DNA of 64,000 nt from Mercenaria mercenaria (lineage: Eukaryota; Mollusca; Bivalvia; Venerida; Veneridae): assembly GCF_021730395.1 (NCBI RefSeq), contig NC_069361.1, positions 69,325,001 to 69,389,000 on the forward strand, in the 5' to 3' direction. This document shows, in pieces, positions 23,525 to 33,531 of the stretch; positions within the stretch are counted from its first letter, which is position 1; each line of letters opens with the position of its first letter. The notes under the pieces were generated by a model. The model did no database searches and was not told the DNA's origin. It worked only from the letters and a program-made list of their open reading frames with translations. The translations under genes and the position numbers were made by a program.

Positions 23525-24950
23525 AGAAATATCTTTAAAATGATTGTCGGCGAATTGTAATAAGGAAAGAAGTTTATGAATTTTTCATCTAACATTCATC
23601 TTTCATCTAACATTTTTCAAATTGCAAAACTAAACACCGCACTTTAACAATTTAAATGGTTCTCTTTTAATTTTTCGCAAAGGTTTCGTAGGGTTGCAAT
23701 TTTGTTTCGTTTATCCTTAGACGAATAATTACAGCAGTAGTTTGATGAAGATTCATGAAGCGGTTCATGAAAAGAGGTCATTAAACGTGTTTATATGTTT
23801 AGCTAAATTGGTCCCTATCCCCATTTGTAACAAAACAGCAAGAGACCTTACGATATTGTTACACATCGAGTTTGATAAAAATCCATTACATTTTAGTGGT
23901 TAATGCGAAGAAAGGCACATCTACTTTTAGCTATAGTGTTCCCTAATAGGGCCCAAGTTCCTATATAAATAAATTTGGAAGAGGACCTTATAATGATGCT
24001 CCAGACCAAGTATGACAACGATCCACCAAGCTGTTCATGAGACGCTGTATAAAGGCATTTCTAGTTTTAGCTCTAGCAGCCCCTAAAAGGGGTCAAATGT
24101 CCCAGCTAAACAAAGTTGGCTGCGGGCCTAATAAAGATGCTACAAATCAAGTTAGATTAGAATACATGAGAAAAAAATCGAATAAAGGATTTTTTTTAAT
24201 TAATATTTTTATTTATTTCTAAAATAGGCCAACTGATCCCGCTTTAACAAATAGCATATTCGCTATTCATGAATCTTTGGACAATGACGTCACACCTATA
24301 AAAAAGTGAAGGTCAAGCAAAACATACAATTGTAATTATTTCAATATTTCTGTTTCATAAGCAAAGTTTGACCGTAGTCATATCACATAGATAAACTGTA
24401 TGCAGCGTACCTTCATTTCAGTGTAAGGAGATTCAGTCATTATATAGCATATATATAATAAAACAGATTTCAACTGAGTTCAATATTTGCATTCCATACT
24501 AAAGAAAAATATTCATATATAATAAATCAATTTAATAATTTATAACAAATAGATCAAAGCAAACAAGTATTCATTTTAATATGCAATCTGAATAAGTTAC
24601 AAAAGCAAGAAACTTTTTCATATACAGACGACAATTGTAACAAGGAAAATCTTTTAAAAAGCACTTCTCTACACAAAAGACTCTTATCACACCCTTATTC
24701 ATGTGATACGCAGACCGTATTCAGCTCTTTCTTTAATTTGATATATGTTGGTATTTGAACAGGTTTTTATCATATTTATTAAACTTACTTATCATTTTGA
24801 GATATATCAATATTCTTGCTAAATATACTGAGCCAAAGTTAGCTTTAAAACTGTGAACAGCGTCGTTTAGGATAAACGATTTGTCTGCATTTCACTCAGC
24901 GTAGCACAATCAACAGAGTGAAAGAAATTGACACTCTCGGCCAGATATTT
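23525..24950 (-). repeat. Large dispersed repeat with tandem insert, inverted relative of 51.13-51.64 kb
   Basis: Read on the minus strand, ACAATTCGCCGACAATCATT, ACGAAACCTTTG, AAAGAGAACCAT and TTTAGTTTTGC (within 23530-23720) match 51455-51625. GAAAGAGCTGAATACGGTCT, GCGTATCACATGAATAAGGG and TTTCACTCTGTTGATTGTGC (24660-24920) match 51130-51400. The copy here is interrupted by about 900 bp that include a tandem repeat. Confidence 0.65.
23740..24170 (+). repeat. Tandem repeat, about 130-bp units
   Basis: Three or four diverged units share the words AGCGGTTCATGA, TAAAGGCATTTCTAGTTTTA, CCCCTAAAAGGGG, AAATTTGGAAGAGGACCTTA and GATGCTCCAGACCAAGT. This is a common type of mollusc interspersed tandem repeat, by memory. 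Confidence 0.65.
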
Positions 24951-25104
24951 CCATCCGCACATTCAACTAGTGATGTATTCTTTTCCTTGCATGCTTTATT
25001 GTTTGATTAATAGAAGAAATAAAGTAAAACGAATGCTTTACTTTTGAGCTACTTTTTTACTATAGTAACTTATGAGTTTATGCATTCATTCGTAAATGCA
25101 CATT

Positions 25105-25187
25105 AGTCATCTTACACCCCGTGTGTAAGACGAGTATTTCTAGCACCGGCAATAACACGGAAATCCTGTCTGGCATGCAAGAATGAA
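25105..25187. repeat. Interspersed repeat, copy 2
   Basis: It shares AGTCATCTTACACCCCG, TAGCACCGG, GGAAATCC and GGCATGCAAGAAT in order with 7992-8090. Confidence 0.6.
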
Positions 25188-25435
25188 ATATCTTTCACGA
25201 GTGTACACCAGATGCAATATTTTCACGAGTGGCATAGCCATGAGTTAGAATGTAATATATGGCGCTCACAGGTAAAAGATATTTTGATCTTACATGTAAA
25301 ACAAACACGTCTTTATATTTTATGTTTTGACTAAATGTACACATCCTATATTATCTTACCTTTGATATTTTTCACTGTGAAAATACCAGATATATTTCAC
25401 TTTAATATTTCGAAAATTCACTGAAAAACATGTAA

Positions 25436-25843
25436 TCAATCTGACTAAAGTACTTGATCTTCTAAACGAAGATCTGAGAACGACCTATTCACATTCGTCT
25501 TCTGTATATTTTGGATTTCCATTATTGCTATTTTTATGTTATCCAATCAGACGACTTGTTCGATTGTCAAAGGATAAGAAAAATATGCGGTTATTCCAGG
25601 ACTCGAACCCGGGACCCCTCGCTTACAAAGCAAGTGACCTACCAACTGAGCTAACCGGCTATCTGATACATTACGACATAAGAATTGTAAATATCAAAAG
25701 TCAGTGCTACATGTAGATTTGCAAGATGTTGTAAGGTAGGCTCTGATTGGCTAGCGAAAGAGCCGTCAGAACGAGGCAATGAATAGGTCGTTTTCAGATC
25801 CTATGCGTAGCGTAATATAGGAGATGTACTTTAGTCAGATTGA
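25436..25843. mobile_element. Non-autonomous DNA element with 8-bp target duplication and tRNA-like insert
   Basis: The ends TCAATCTGACTAAAGTAC (25436-25453) and GTACTTTAGTCAGATTGA (25826-25843) are perfect 18-bp inverted repeats. They are flanked by the direct repeat ACATGTAA (25428-25435 and 25844-25851). A further inner inverted pair is AACGACCTATTCA with TGAATAGGTCGTT. An 8-bp duplication fits the hAT class. No transposase is encoded. A tRNA-Thr-like sequence lies inside. Confidence 0.8.
25588..25660 (-). other. tRNA-Thr(UGU)-like sequence inside the 408-bp element
   Basis: Exactly 73 nt. It has an A box TAGCTCAGTTGGTAGG, a B box GGTTCGAGTCC, an anticodon arm CTTGC-TTTGTAA-GCGAG with anticodon TGT, and a good T arm CCGGG/CCTGG. 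The acceptor stem (AGCCGGT against AATAACC) does not pair and the D stem has a mismatch. It is therefore more likely a pol III promoter or relic than a working tRNA gene. Confidence 0.7.
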
Positions 25844-25851
25844 ACATGTAA

Positions 25852-26867
25852 TTAAAGTATATCCAACACAATATATTTTGTAATAAAATGAGGGATCCGT
25901 TGAACCTTTTAGGTTTTTATATGAGATATATTGCGTTTAAACTCGGCAAATCAGTATTTATTATCATATTTTGATCTAGACAAGAAATAACCCAATTAAA
26001 CGGTGCAATATAATTGTAATATAAAGGCTTGTCCTGTCATAGTCAGTTTTTTTAAATGACGTAGTTTATAAATATGTTTAACTACACACTTCTGAGTTTT
26101 GACAGCTAAGATGCTGATAGAAATATTAATCCATGTAAAAATGAATTTTAACCTCTCGTAATTCTACCATCATGTACGTATCTTGCACAACGAAGCAAGA
26201 TTGCCTACCTGATTAAGGTGACCCCTCAAACGTTAATCAACAAACGTGTCACATTTTGAAGGCCCCAAAAATGAATCATATGACATATCAGTAAAGCAAT
26301 AATCTAAGTCACCGTTCTTACAACTAGCGATTTAAGTGTTTGAAACACCTAAACAAAGGACCATCATGTCCCTGTTATGCTCATCTGGCCTCGACCTTAT
26401 GTCGCGTCGCTATAGAAATGTATTTTTATTATGCGTTTCAGACTTTTGTGTCGGCGATCACACACCTTCGACATATATATGGGGTCAGTACAATGAATTA
26501 TGCTATATATGGTCAAATATGGCTTTGGATGGTCAGTAAAAAGTATGAATCCCACATGGTCTCCTATTTACTGGTTCTGATCTTTTCACTGGTGACCTGG
26601 TGCTAGTAAATTCAATGTAGAGATCAGGGTTCGTATTCAGGTCCAGGAACTTGAAGGTCTTACATGCTATGGAAAGTCTCCCACCCAACTTATATGCCAA
26701 GATTCGTACTTTCATGGAAAAATGGCTTTGCGTGTATTGGTGTTCTATACTAGACATTTAAAAGAGCAGCCAGACTTTCTATTCACAAAGAGTTAGGCTA
26801 AGTTAACAGGACATGCTTGTATCTAAAATGTCTCTATCTCTCTGTTCTTGGGGTTTTGTCTCGCTCC
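25852..26867. other. Intergenic stretch
   Basis: Two overlapping short frames near 26336-26606 have no recognisable domain. No splice-framed exon could be supported. Confidence 0.4.
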
Positions 26868-27001
26868 GGCTCTGATCGCTCTGTATCTGTATCTGCACTG
26901 GTAGAAGGAGAATATGGCACCCGTGATGAGTGGCTGCCTTTGTATGACGATGTGTATATATAGTATATGTAATTCATTTTGAAAAAGGGTGCTATATAAA
27001 T
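26868..27001 (+). mobile_element. SINE-C 3' half
   Basis: CTCTGATCGCTCTGTATCTG, ACTGGTAGAAGGAGAAT, GGCTGCCTTTG and the tail AAAAAGGGTGCTATATAAAT match the inverted copy at 43312-43622. The tRNA head is missing. Confidence 0.65.
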
Positions 27002-27004
27002 ATA

Positions 27005-27250
27005 GCATGTCGTATAACATGTCGTACGACTTTTTGCCGTAACAGAAATTGAAGAGGATAGAATTTCAAATGTGTAAATGTACAGGCTATGCGAGCCCCC
27101 ATCTTACGAGTTTTGGGCGTAACAGAAATTAAAGAGCGTAGCACTTTATGAGGAAGAATCCCAACTGTCTGTGGCGGGATTCGAACCAAGGTCTCTAGTC
27201 CAGTGCTCTAACCACTGAGCCAAAGAGTCGACTCCCTGGCGCAGTTGTCA
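27005..27250 (-). mobile_element. tRNA-headed SINE (family D)
   Basis: On the minus strand a tRNA-like head at about 27175-27235 has TTGGCTCAGTGGTTAGAGCA (A box) and GGTTCGAATCCCGCC (B box). Behind it come two related segments ending TTAATTTCTGTTACGCCCAA and TCAATTTCTGTTACGGCAAA. The body thus seems internally duplicated. Only one copy is in the window. Confidence 0.5.
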
Positions 27251-27459
27251 GATTGACTTCAAATGTACAGGCTGTGCGTCAGCGACCTAAACACATGACA
27301 ATATATATGATATTACAAACGCGCACTTAAAATTATATACTCTGTCTTAAACGTACTACTTCACTTAAGTGCGCGTTTCCTGTGAAAATCTTGCGTGAAC
27401 ACAAGACGGAAAACACTACAAATGTTATAAGCACACTTATGGGAGCAGGGACAGAAATA

Positions 27460-27970
27460 TTGCGTTGATACCAGTGCGAAAAAAAATAAATAGAAATACA
27501 ATTTTGAGAAATATCAGGGAAGAGTAGAGCAATTGTATTGCAAATGCTATCACTTCAATATGTGATATTTAGTCTGCCGATTCAATTGGATTTTTATGAT
27601 AAAAACGAGTAAAATTTCGGTTTCATGACACTATATTTTTCGGCAAAACTGTTGTGGCAAACTGTTGCATACCTAGTGAGACATGTCCCGTATTGACTAC
27701 AAGAAACTTATGTTGAGAAGAAAAATGTCTCATATTTGTTTCCTTTTTTTCGCAAACTTGAGCTGATTGACCGTTTTCATTTTGTGTTACCATCGATACC
27801 TCTCAGGTAAGATTAGAGACCCATCATAGAGTTAGAAAAATTGATTCAAACATTCATTCATTTTACACAAGAATTACTCTTCCACGAGAAATCTTAGTTC
27901 TATAAACATCGTAAATAACCAGTTGAATATGAATGCCAATAAAATACATCTGCCTGCTTTATTCAGAAAA
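27460..27970 (+). repeat. Dispersed repeat, copy 1
   Basis: GTTGATACCAGTG, TTTTGAGAAATATCAGGGA, AACGAGTAAA, TTTTACACAAGAATTA, TAGTTCTATAAA and AATAAAATACAT occur in the same order at 58300-59015. The copies are much diverged. Confidence 0.45.
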
Positions 27971-29239
27971 CGTACCCAGTTCACAATTTGAAACTTGCCA
28001 AAGTCACTTTATCGCGGAATAGCACAATTAGAAATGGTGTATTCCACTTATAATACGAGGATTATACTGCATATTTTTGGACATCCATCAGTTGTTTAGA
28101 TACAATTATAATTACCTTTTAAAGTATTATGCCAGTAATGTCATTTTAAATCATACTGTACAATTTTTGTATCATTGTCGTTGTGTATTCTAATTCGTTT
28201 GTGACACTGTGTCAAAATTGTTCACTCAGGTAAGCGATCAAGGGCAATTATTTCCCTCTTGTTACATAAGTTACGCTAGAAATGCCATTTTAAATCATGC
28301 TTTACATGTCCCCGTCTTTTTTTTTTAAACATAGTTTTTTACCATTTTCTCTTACCAACAAAATATATATTTTCCGAAATAATTATACAGAAGTTTAAAT
28401 AGCATTGAGCGCATTTAAAAAAAAATCTTGGTACATTTTCATAATTACATTTTTATAATTCATGTGTACAATTTATTCACCTTAAAAGTCAGAAAAAAAC
28501 TTCTGGATGAAAATGAAAATTGGTATGTAAGAAAAAGCGATATTTTTGTTGTTTTCATATTAAAAAATATGAACTGCAAGTTGTCGAAATACAACTAATA
28601 ATGTATATGCAAAATGTATCGCTTCTCCACATGCGCAACAGCGGAAATAACTCTAGCAGGAAGTTTCATATCGACATTTTGTTGCCTTTTTGGTCTGAAA
28701 ATAGATAGCAATATGTCTTAATTTCATTTCTTGGTAATAACTGTTCACTAGGGGTGCCAGAATCACTGTCAAAACGATATTTCCTTTTAATTTATCATTT
28801 ATTTTGATTTTCTGTATTACATTAATCATTTAAATACAATTATTGTTGTACATAACAGAAATCATAAACTTTGCCGAGAATATTTCTTGTTAAAGTCCTG
28901 TTTCCAGACCAAGGTATTACTTATTCCAATACATAAGGCCACCTTAATAATATGAACAGCTACGCCAATGTACAGATCTACGACAAAGTAATGACATAAA
29001 TACTTTTTTTGTTACAGATGTTCAAGTAGGCAATTAAAGCGCATGATCAACGTTACAATATTTGAACTGTACTTACGGAAATTACTGGCTATCACTATAT
29101 TGAAAGCTGTTGCGATATTGATACTATTTATTTTACATCCTATTTCTAGTGCTGATCATATTCAGAGAATTGATTAATTTAGAAAATCTAGTTCATGCAG
29201 TTTCATCTCTTTAGGCCAGTGAAAAAGGAAAATACTATG
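27971..29239. other. Intergenic stretch
   Basis: Very AT-rich. TGTCATTTTAAATCATACTG (28139) and TGCCATTTTAAATCATGCTT (28281) are a small local duplication. No gene was found. Confidence 0.4.
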
Positions 29240-29435
29240 AATCGAGAGGCCGATAGTCGGAGTGTGGGCATAACCTATGCTCTCCGTGACGATGATGAAG
29301 GAACATAACGTGTCTGAAGAAATTCATCCCTCACCTATTAATTATGTGGGGAAGTGGCTAGTAACGGTGCAGGCCTCAAAGGACACCAGTTAGGTAAAAC
29401 TACCACCGTTGCATCGCTGTATTTCGTTGAAATAC
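29240..29435 (+). mobile_element. Old relative of SINE-A
   Basis: CTCTCCGTGACGATG, GTGTCTGAAGAAATTCATC, CTCACCT, ATTATGTGGGGAAGTGGC, ACACCAGTTAGGTAAA and CACCGTTGCATCGCTGTATT parallel the body of SINE-A (31359-31656, inverted) in order. The tRNA head is not recognisable. It is a diverged copy or a sister subfamily. Confidence 0.55.
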
Positions 29436-29516
29436 TTATAATAAATAATTTGCTATAAACACTATTTTAACAAAAGTATTTATTGTGACAGTCCTATCCG
29501 GTCGTATAGTCAAGAT

Positions 29517-30105
29517 TTGGGTATCATTAATTTCGTTGCTCATCTGGGTATCATTACTTTCGTTGCTCATCTGGGTATCATTACTTTTCTTGCTTATCTG
29601 GGTATCATTACTTTTCTTGCTCATCTGGGTATCATTACTTTCGTTGCTCATCTGGGTATCATTACTTTCGTTGCTCATCTGGGTATCATTACTTTTCTTG
29701 CTCATCTCTGTATCATTATCCTTATTGCTCCTCTGGATATCATAATTCTTCTTGCTCCTCAGGGTATCGTTACACGCATTGCTGATCTGAGTGGGTACCA
29801 TTTCCTTCGTTGCTCATCTGAGTATCATTACTCTTGTTGCTCATCTGAGTACCATTACACTTGCTGCTGATCTGGGTGGATGCCATTACCTTCGTTGCCC
29901 TCCTGCGTGCCATAACCTTCGTTGTCAATCTTGATACCATTACCTTTTTTGCTGATCTTGGTAACATTACTCTTGTTATTGATCTGGTACGATAACCATT
30001 ACTCTTATTGCTTACTTGGATACAATTATTTTGTTGCTGATCTGGGTTCGTTTACTCTTGTGTTGCTGATCTGGGTACCATTACTTTTGCGGCTCATCTA
30101 ATAGA
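29517..30105. repeat. Minisatellite, 27-bp unit
   Basis: About 20 units of the type TGGGTATCATTACTTTCGTT plus GCTCATC. Units between 29544 and 29710 are nearly identical; those to the right degrade gradually. The period is a multiple of three, so long frames stay open on both strands (for example a 9-residue SNESNDTQM repeat on the minus strand). There is no sign that any of these is a gene. Confidence 0.85.
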
Positions 30106-31358
30106 ACGTTACTGTTGCATTTACTATGAAACAAAGTAAAAATTAAGTAACAAAGAGGGCTCTTATGACCCTAAGCCGCAAATCTGATATAGCAAATTTG
30201 AGAAAGGTCAGTGTAAAAATACTTTTGAACGCGATTGTTCAAACGTCACACTTTAGAAACCCCTGTTACTAGTCAATTCGAAATACGTGAACACATCTGT
30301 GACAGACCCATGAAAATTGTTTCTGTCCAAGTAACATGATTACCCACTATGCCATTCATAAGAATCAGTTCTTCGAATTTAGCTACGTTTATATCCCGAT
30401 GTCCCTAAAGTTCATACAAACGTATCCATTTGATCGTCTACACAAGGATGCCCTCTGACCAGTTTTGTTGAGTAAGTTTAAAGGTTTTCTTTTTTTAAGG
30501 CGGAAACATTTAAACACGCTTAAGAGATGTAAATACAGTGACAGTTTGATTTGTATTAAATAACACTTCAAGCTCTCATCTACACGCATTTAGCCGCTAA
30601 GTGTTGTTACATACACAGACGAAGTCACTTGTATGAAAATATTCTGAATAGTTGGCACATGCTTTCGGCAATCATGGTTGTTTTAAAAATCAGATCAGTG
30701 CTATTATGCGCTATGAGCGTATTTTTGATGTCAGGAAACGCGTTAGAATTTAGTGCTGATGTTGTACATGAAATATTTTCTAGAAGAATGGATGACGTTT
30801 TGCTTGAAAATAGACTGCTAAGGATTAAGTTAGAAGAGGCAGTTACCAAGATGGATAATCAGACTGACAGGAAACGAATTTAGAAGGAAGCGTCAAAAAG
30901 ATAGAAAACCAGGCTAAAAGAGGAACGGGTATTGAAAATGCGATGCAAAATCTGAACAACCTGATGGACAAACTAGAAAATAGTACTTTGAACAATGAAA
31001 AAGCTATCTCTGAAGTAAAACTTCTGGCAACTGAAACTAAACAGTTTCGCAAAATATTATCAGCAATTAAACAATCATTGCACAACAAATTCGTCATTTT
31101 CAAAAATGAGGTGAAACTGCAAATGTCGGTGATGAATATTGCGGTAAAATCGCATACTATCTGTTTCGAAAAACTTTTGAAACTGACTGAAGAAACTGTA
31201 AGTGTTAATCTGAATGATAACTCCAGCGATTTGAACGAGACATTTCTATATTTTAAGCAAGAAATCAACACGTGTGTCAGTGGAAATGAGCGAAACCTAC
31301 AAATGCTCCAAAATGAAACGGATCAAGAATTGGACCACCACACGGAATCTTTGACTGA

Positions 31359-31656
31359 TTTTGGTTTTTGGTTTTTTTTGGGGGGTTTAACGCCGTTTTT
31401 CAACAGTATTTCAGTCATGTAACGGCGGGCAGTTAACCTAACCAGTGTTCCTGGATTCTGTACCAGTACAAACCTGTTCTCCGCAAGTAACTGCCAACTT
31501 CCCCACATGAATTATCAGAGGTGGAGGACTAATGATTTCAGACACAATGTCGTTTATCAAATAGTCACGGAGAACATACGCCCCGCCCGAGGATCGAACT
31601 CGCGACCCCGCGATCCGTGGACCAACGCTCTTACCTACTGAGCTAAGCGGGCGGGC
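31359..31656 (-). mobile_element. SINE-A, full-length copy inside the C1q-type exon
   Basis: The minus strand starts GCCCGCCCGCTTAGCTCAGT, a tRNA-type head with A box TAGCTCAGTAGG. It runs through GAGTTCGATCC (B-box-like) and CATGTGGGGAAGTTGGCAGT, and ends AACGGCGTTAAACCCCCCAA. The target duplication TCTTTGACTGA is at 31348-31358 and 31657-31667. The insertion plus one duplication is 309 bp, so it does not shift the frame, but it brings stops. Confidence 0.92.
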
Positions 31657-31667
31657 TCTTTGACTGA

Positions 31668-32760
31668 AATTAATGGTACAATTATGCAACTGATTACAAT
31701 ATATGATGACAAGTTCAACAGTTTCACTAAGTATGTGAAATGGCAAATGTCAACAATGAATGCTTCTGTAGAATCTCAAATTTCCTCACTTGAAACAATT
31801 CTAAAACACACAGAAGAAACTATACGTTTCACACTGAAGGAATACTCCAACGATATGAATGAGACATTTTCATATCTTATCTTGGCAAATGTCAACAATG
31901 AATGCTTCTGTAGAATCGCTAATTTCCTCACTTGTAACAATTCTAAAACTCACTGAAGAAACTGTTAGTTTTAACGATATGAATGAGACATTTTTATATC
32001 TAAAGCAAGAAATCAGAGCGTGTGTTGATAAAACTGAGCGAAACCTAGAAACGCTCCGAAATGGAACGGATAAAGAACTGGGCCATCACACGAAATCTTT
32101 GACTGAAATTAACGGTAAAATTCAGCAACTAAATACAATAAATGATGACAAGTTCAACAGTTTCACAAATTATGTGAAATCGCAAATGTCAACAATGAAT
32201 GCTTCTGTAGAATGGCAAATTTCCTCACTTGAAACAATTCTAAAACTCGGTGATGAAACTGTTAGTTTTAAACTGAAGGAATACTCCAACGATATGAATG
32301 AGATATTTTTATATCTAAAGCAAGAAATCAAAGCGTGTGTTGATAAAACTGAGCGAAACCTAGAAACGCTTCGAAGTGGAACGGATAAAGAATTGGACCA
32401 TCACACGAAATCTTTGACTGAAATTAACGGTACAATTCAGCAACTAAATACAATAAATGATGACAAGTTCAACAGTTTCACAAATTATGTGAAATCGCAA
32501 ATGTCAACAATGAATGCTTCTGTAGAATCTCAAATTTCCTCACTTGAAACAATTCTAAAACACACAGAAGAAACTATACGTTTCACACTGAAGGAATACT
32601 CCAACGATATGAATGAGACATTTTCATATCTTAAACAAGAAATCAAAACGTTTGTCGATGAAAATGAGCAAAACCTAGAAACGCCTCGAGGTGCAAATGA
32701 TAAAGAATCGGAAAATCCCATAGAATCTTTGAATGAAGCTAATGGTGCCATTCATAAGCT
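31668..32760 (+). repeat. Tandem coiled-coil modules, about 315-bp period
   Basis: CAAATGTCAACAATGAATGC recurs at about 31745, 31887, 32184 and 32499. Full modules are 297-315 bp and encode DKFNSFTNYVKSQMSTMNAS, ISSLETILK, YSNDMNETF and KTERNLETLR. The 142-bp first interval marks a partial deletion. Copies are almost identical, so the array is recent or homogenised by unequal exchange. Confidence 0.85.
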
Positions 32761-33237
32761 GAAAACAAGAATTGTAAAAGTTGAAACAAGACAAGGTAAA
32801 GACGCTTTGAGTGTATTTTATTTTTATAGGGAATGACGCCGCCAAAAATTTAAGAGTATGTATATTACCAGGACTTGAAAGTGGGTCAGACTCTGTTGTT
32901 AACTACATTGATTGTGTTTAAAAGGTATAGGCTTCTGAACATTTTAAACACTGTGCACAAAATACACTTGGGAAATTGACCATCCGTATTTTATTACTTA
33001 CATTTCATTGACTTTCATTTCAATGGTTAACCTTGCTTAATATTTTTCTTGTTCTTAATAACAAAGTACTGGTATCTAAATGAAAGTTGATGGACATTTA
33101 TTGTAGCTGTTTGAAAAGCGGACGTTTGTTCCGGTGATGATGTCAAGTAGAGTTTACTTCATATATATTGTTCTTGCAATATTGGGAATAATTCGTGAAA
33201 ACTCATACATAACTGAAGACAATAAATGATGACACTT

Positions 33238-33413
33238 TATATAACACAATTTAGGTGTGTATATAAAGAAACATTGAAATTAATCTTAATGGGTTAGTCG
33301 AATTGGTGTGGAATGTACAGGGTAGTTTGTACTGCCAAGTGCTTTGTCGTAATTGTTATGATATGTTATGGTGGTGATAAGTTCGTATAAATTCCCTCTA
33401 CTTATATAATTAT
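33238..33413 (+). repeat. Direct repeat left of the mariner
   Basis: CAATTTAGGTGTGTA, GTGGAATGTACAGG, GTACTGCCAAGTGCTTTG and AGTTCGTATAAATTCCCTCT match 34985-35142 in order. The two copies flank the mariner on both sides at unequal distances. Confidence 0.75.
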
Positions 33414-33531
33414 TTGTAATGCGAACTTGTAATCTCACGTATGCGAATTTAATTAAACCCCTTAAAGAAAAACAATCTCTATAAACTCATTGTGTCCTTG
33501 AGGTCCAGTTAACTTTCAGAGAGAGAAAATA

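Noticed and set aside
25588-25660. A functional tRNA-Thr gene
   Set aside because: The acceptor stem does not pair and the sequence lies within a mobile element with its own ends.
29436-29967. Repeat-protein genes on either strand of the minisatellite
   Set aside because: They are explained by a 27-bp period without stops; there is no start context or flanking coding signal.
29517-30105. CRISPR-like array
   Set aside because: Units are directly adjacent with no spacers; it is a plain minisatellite.
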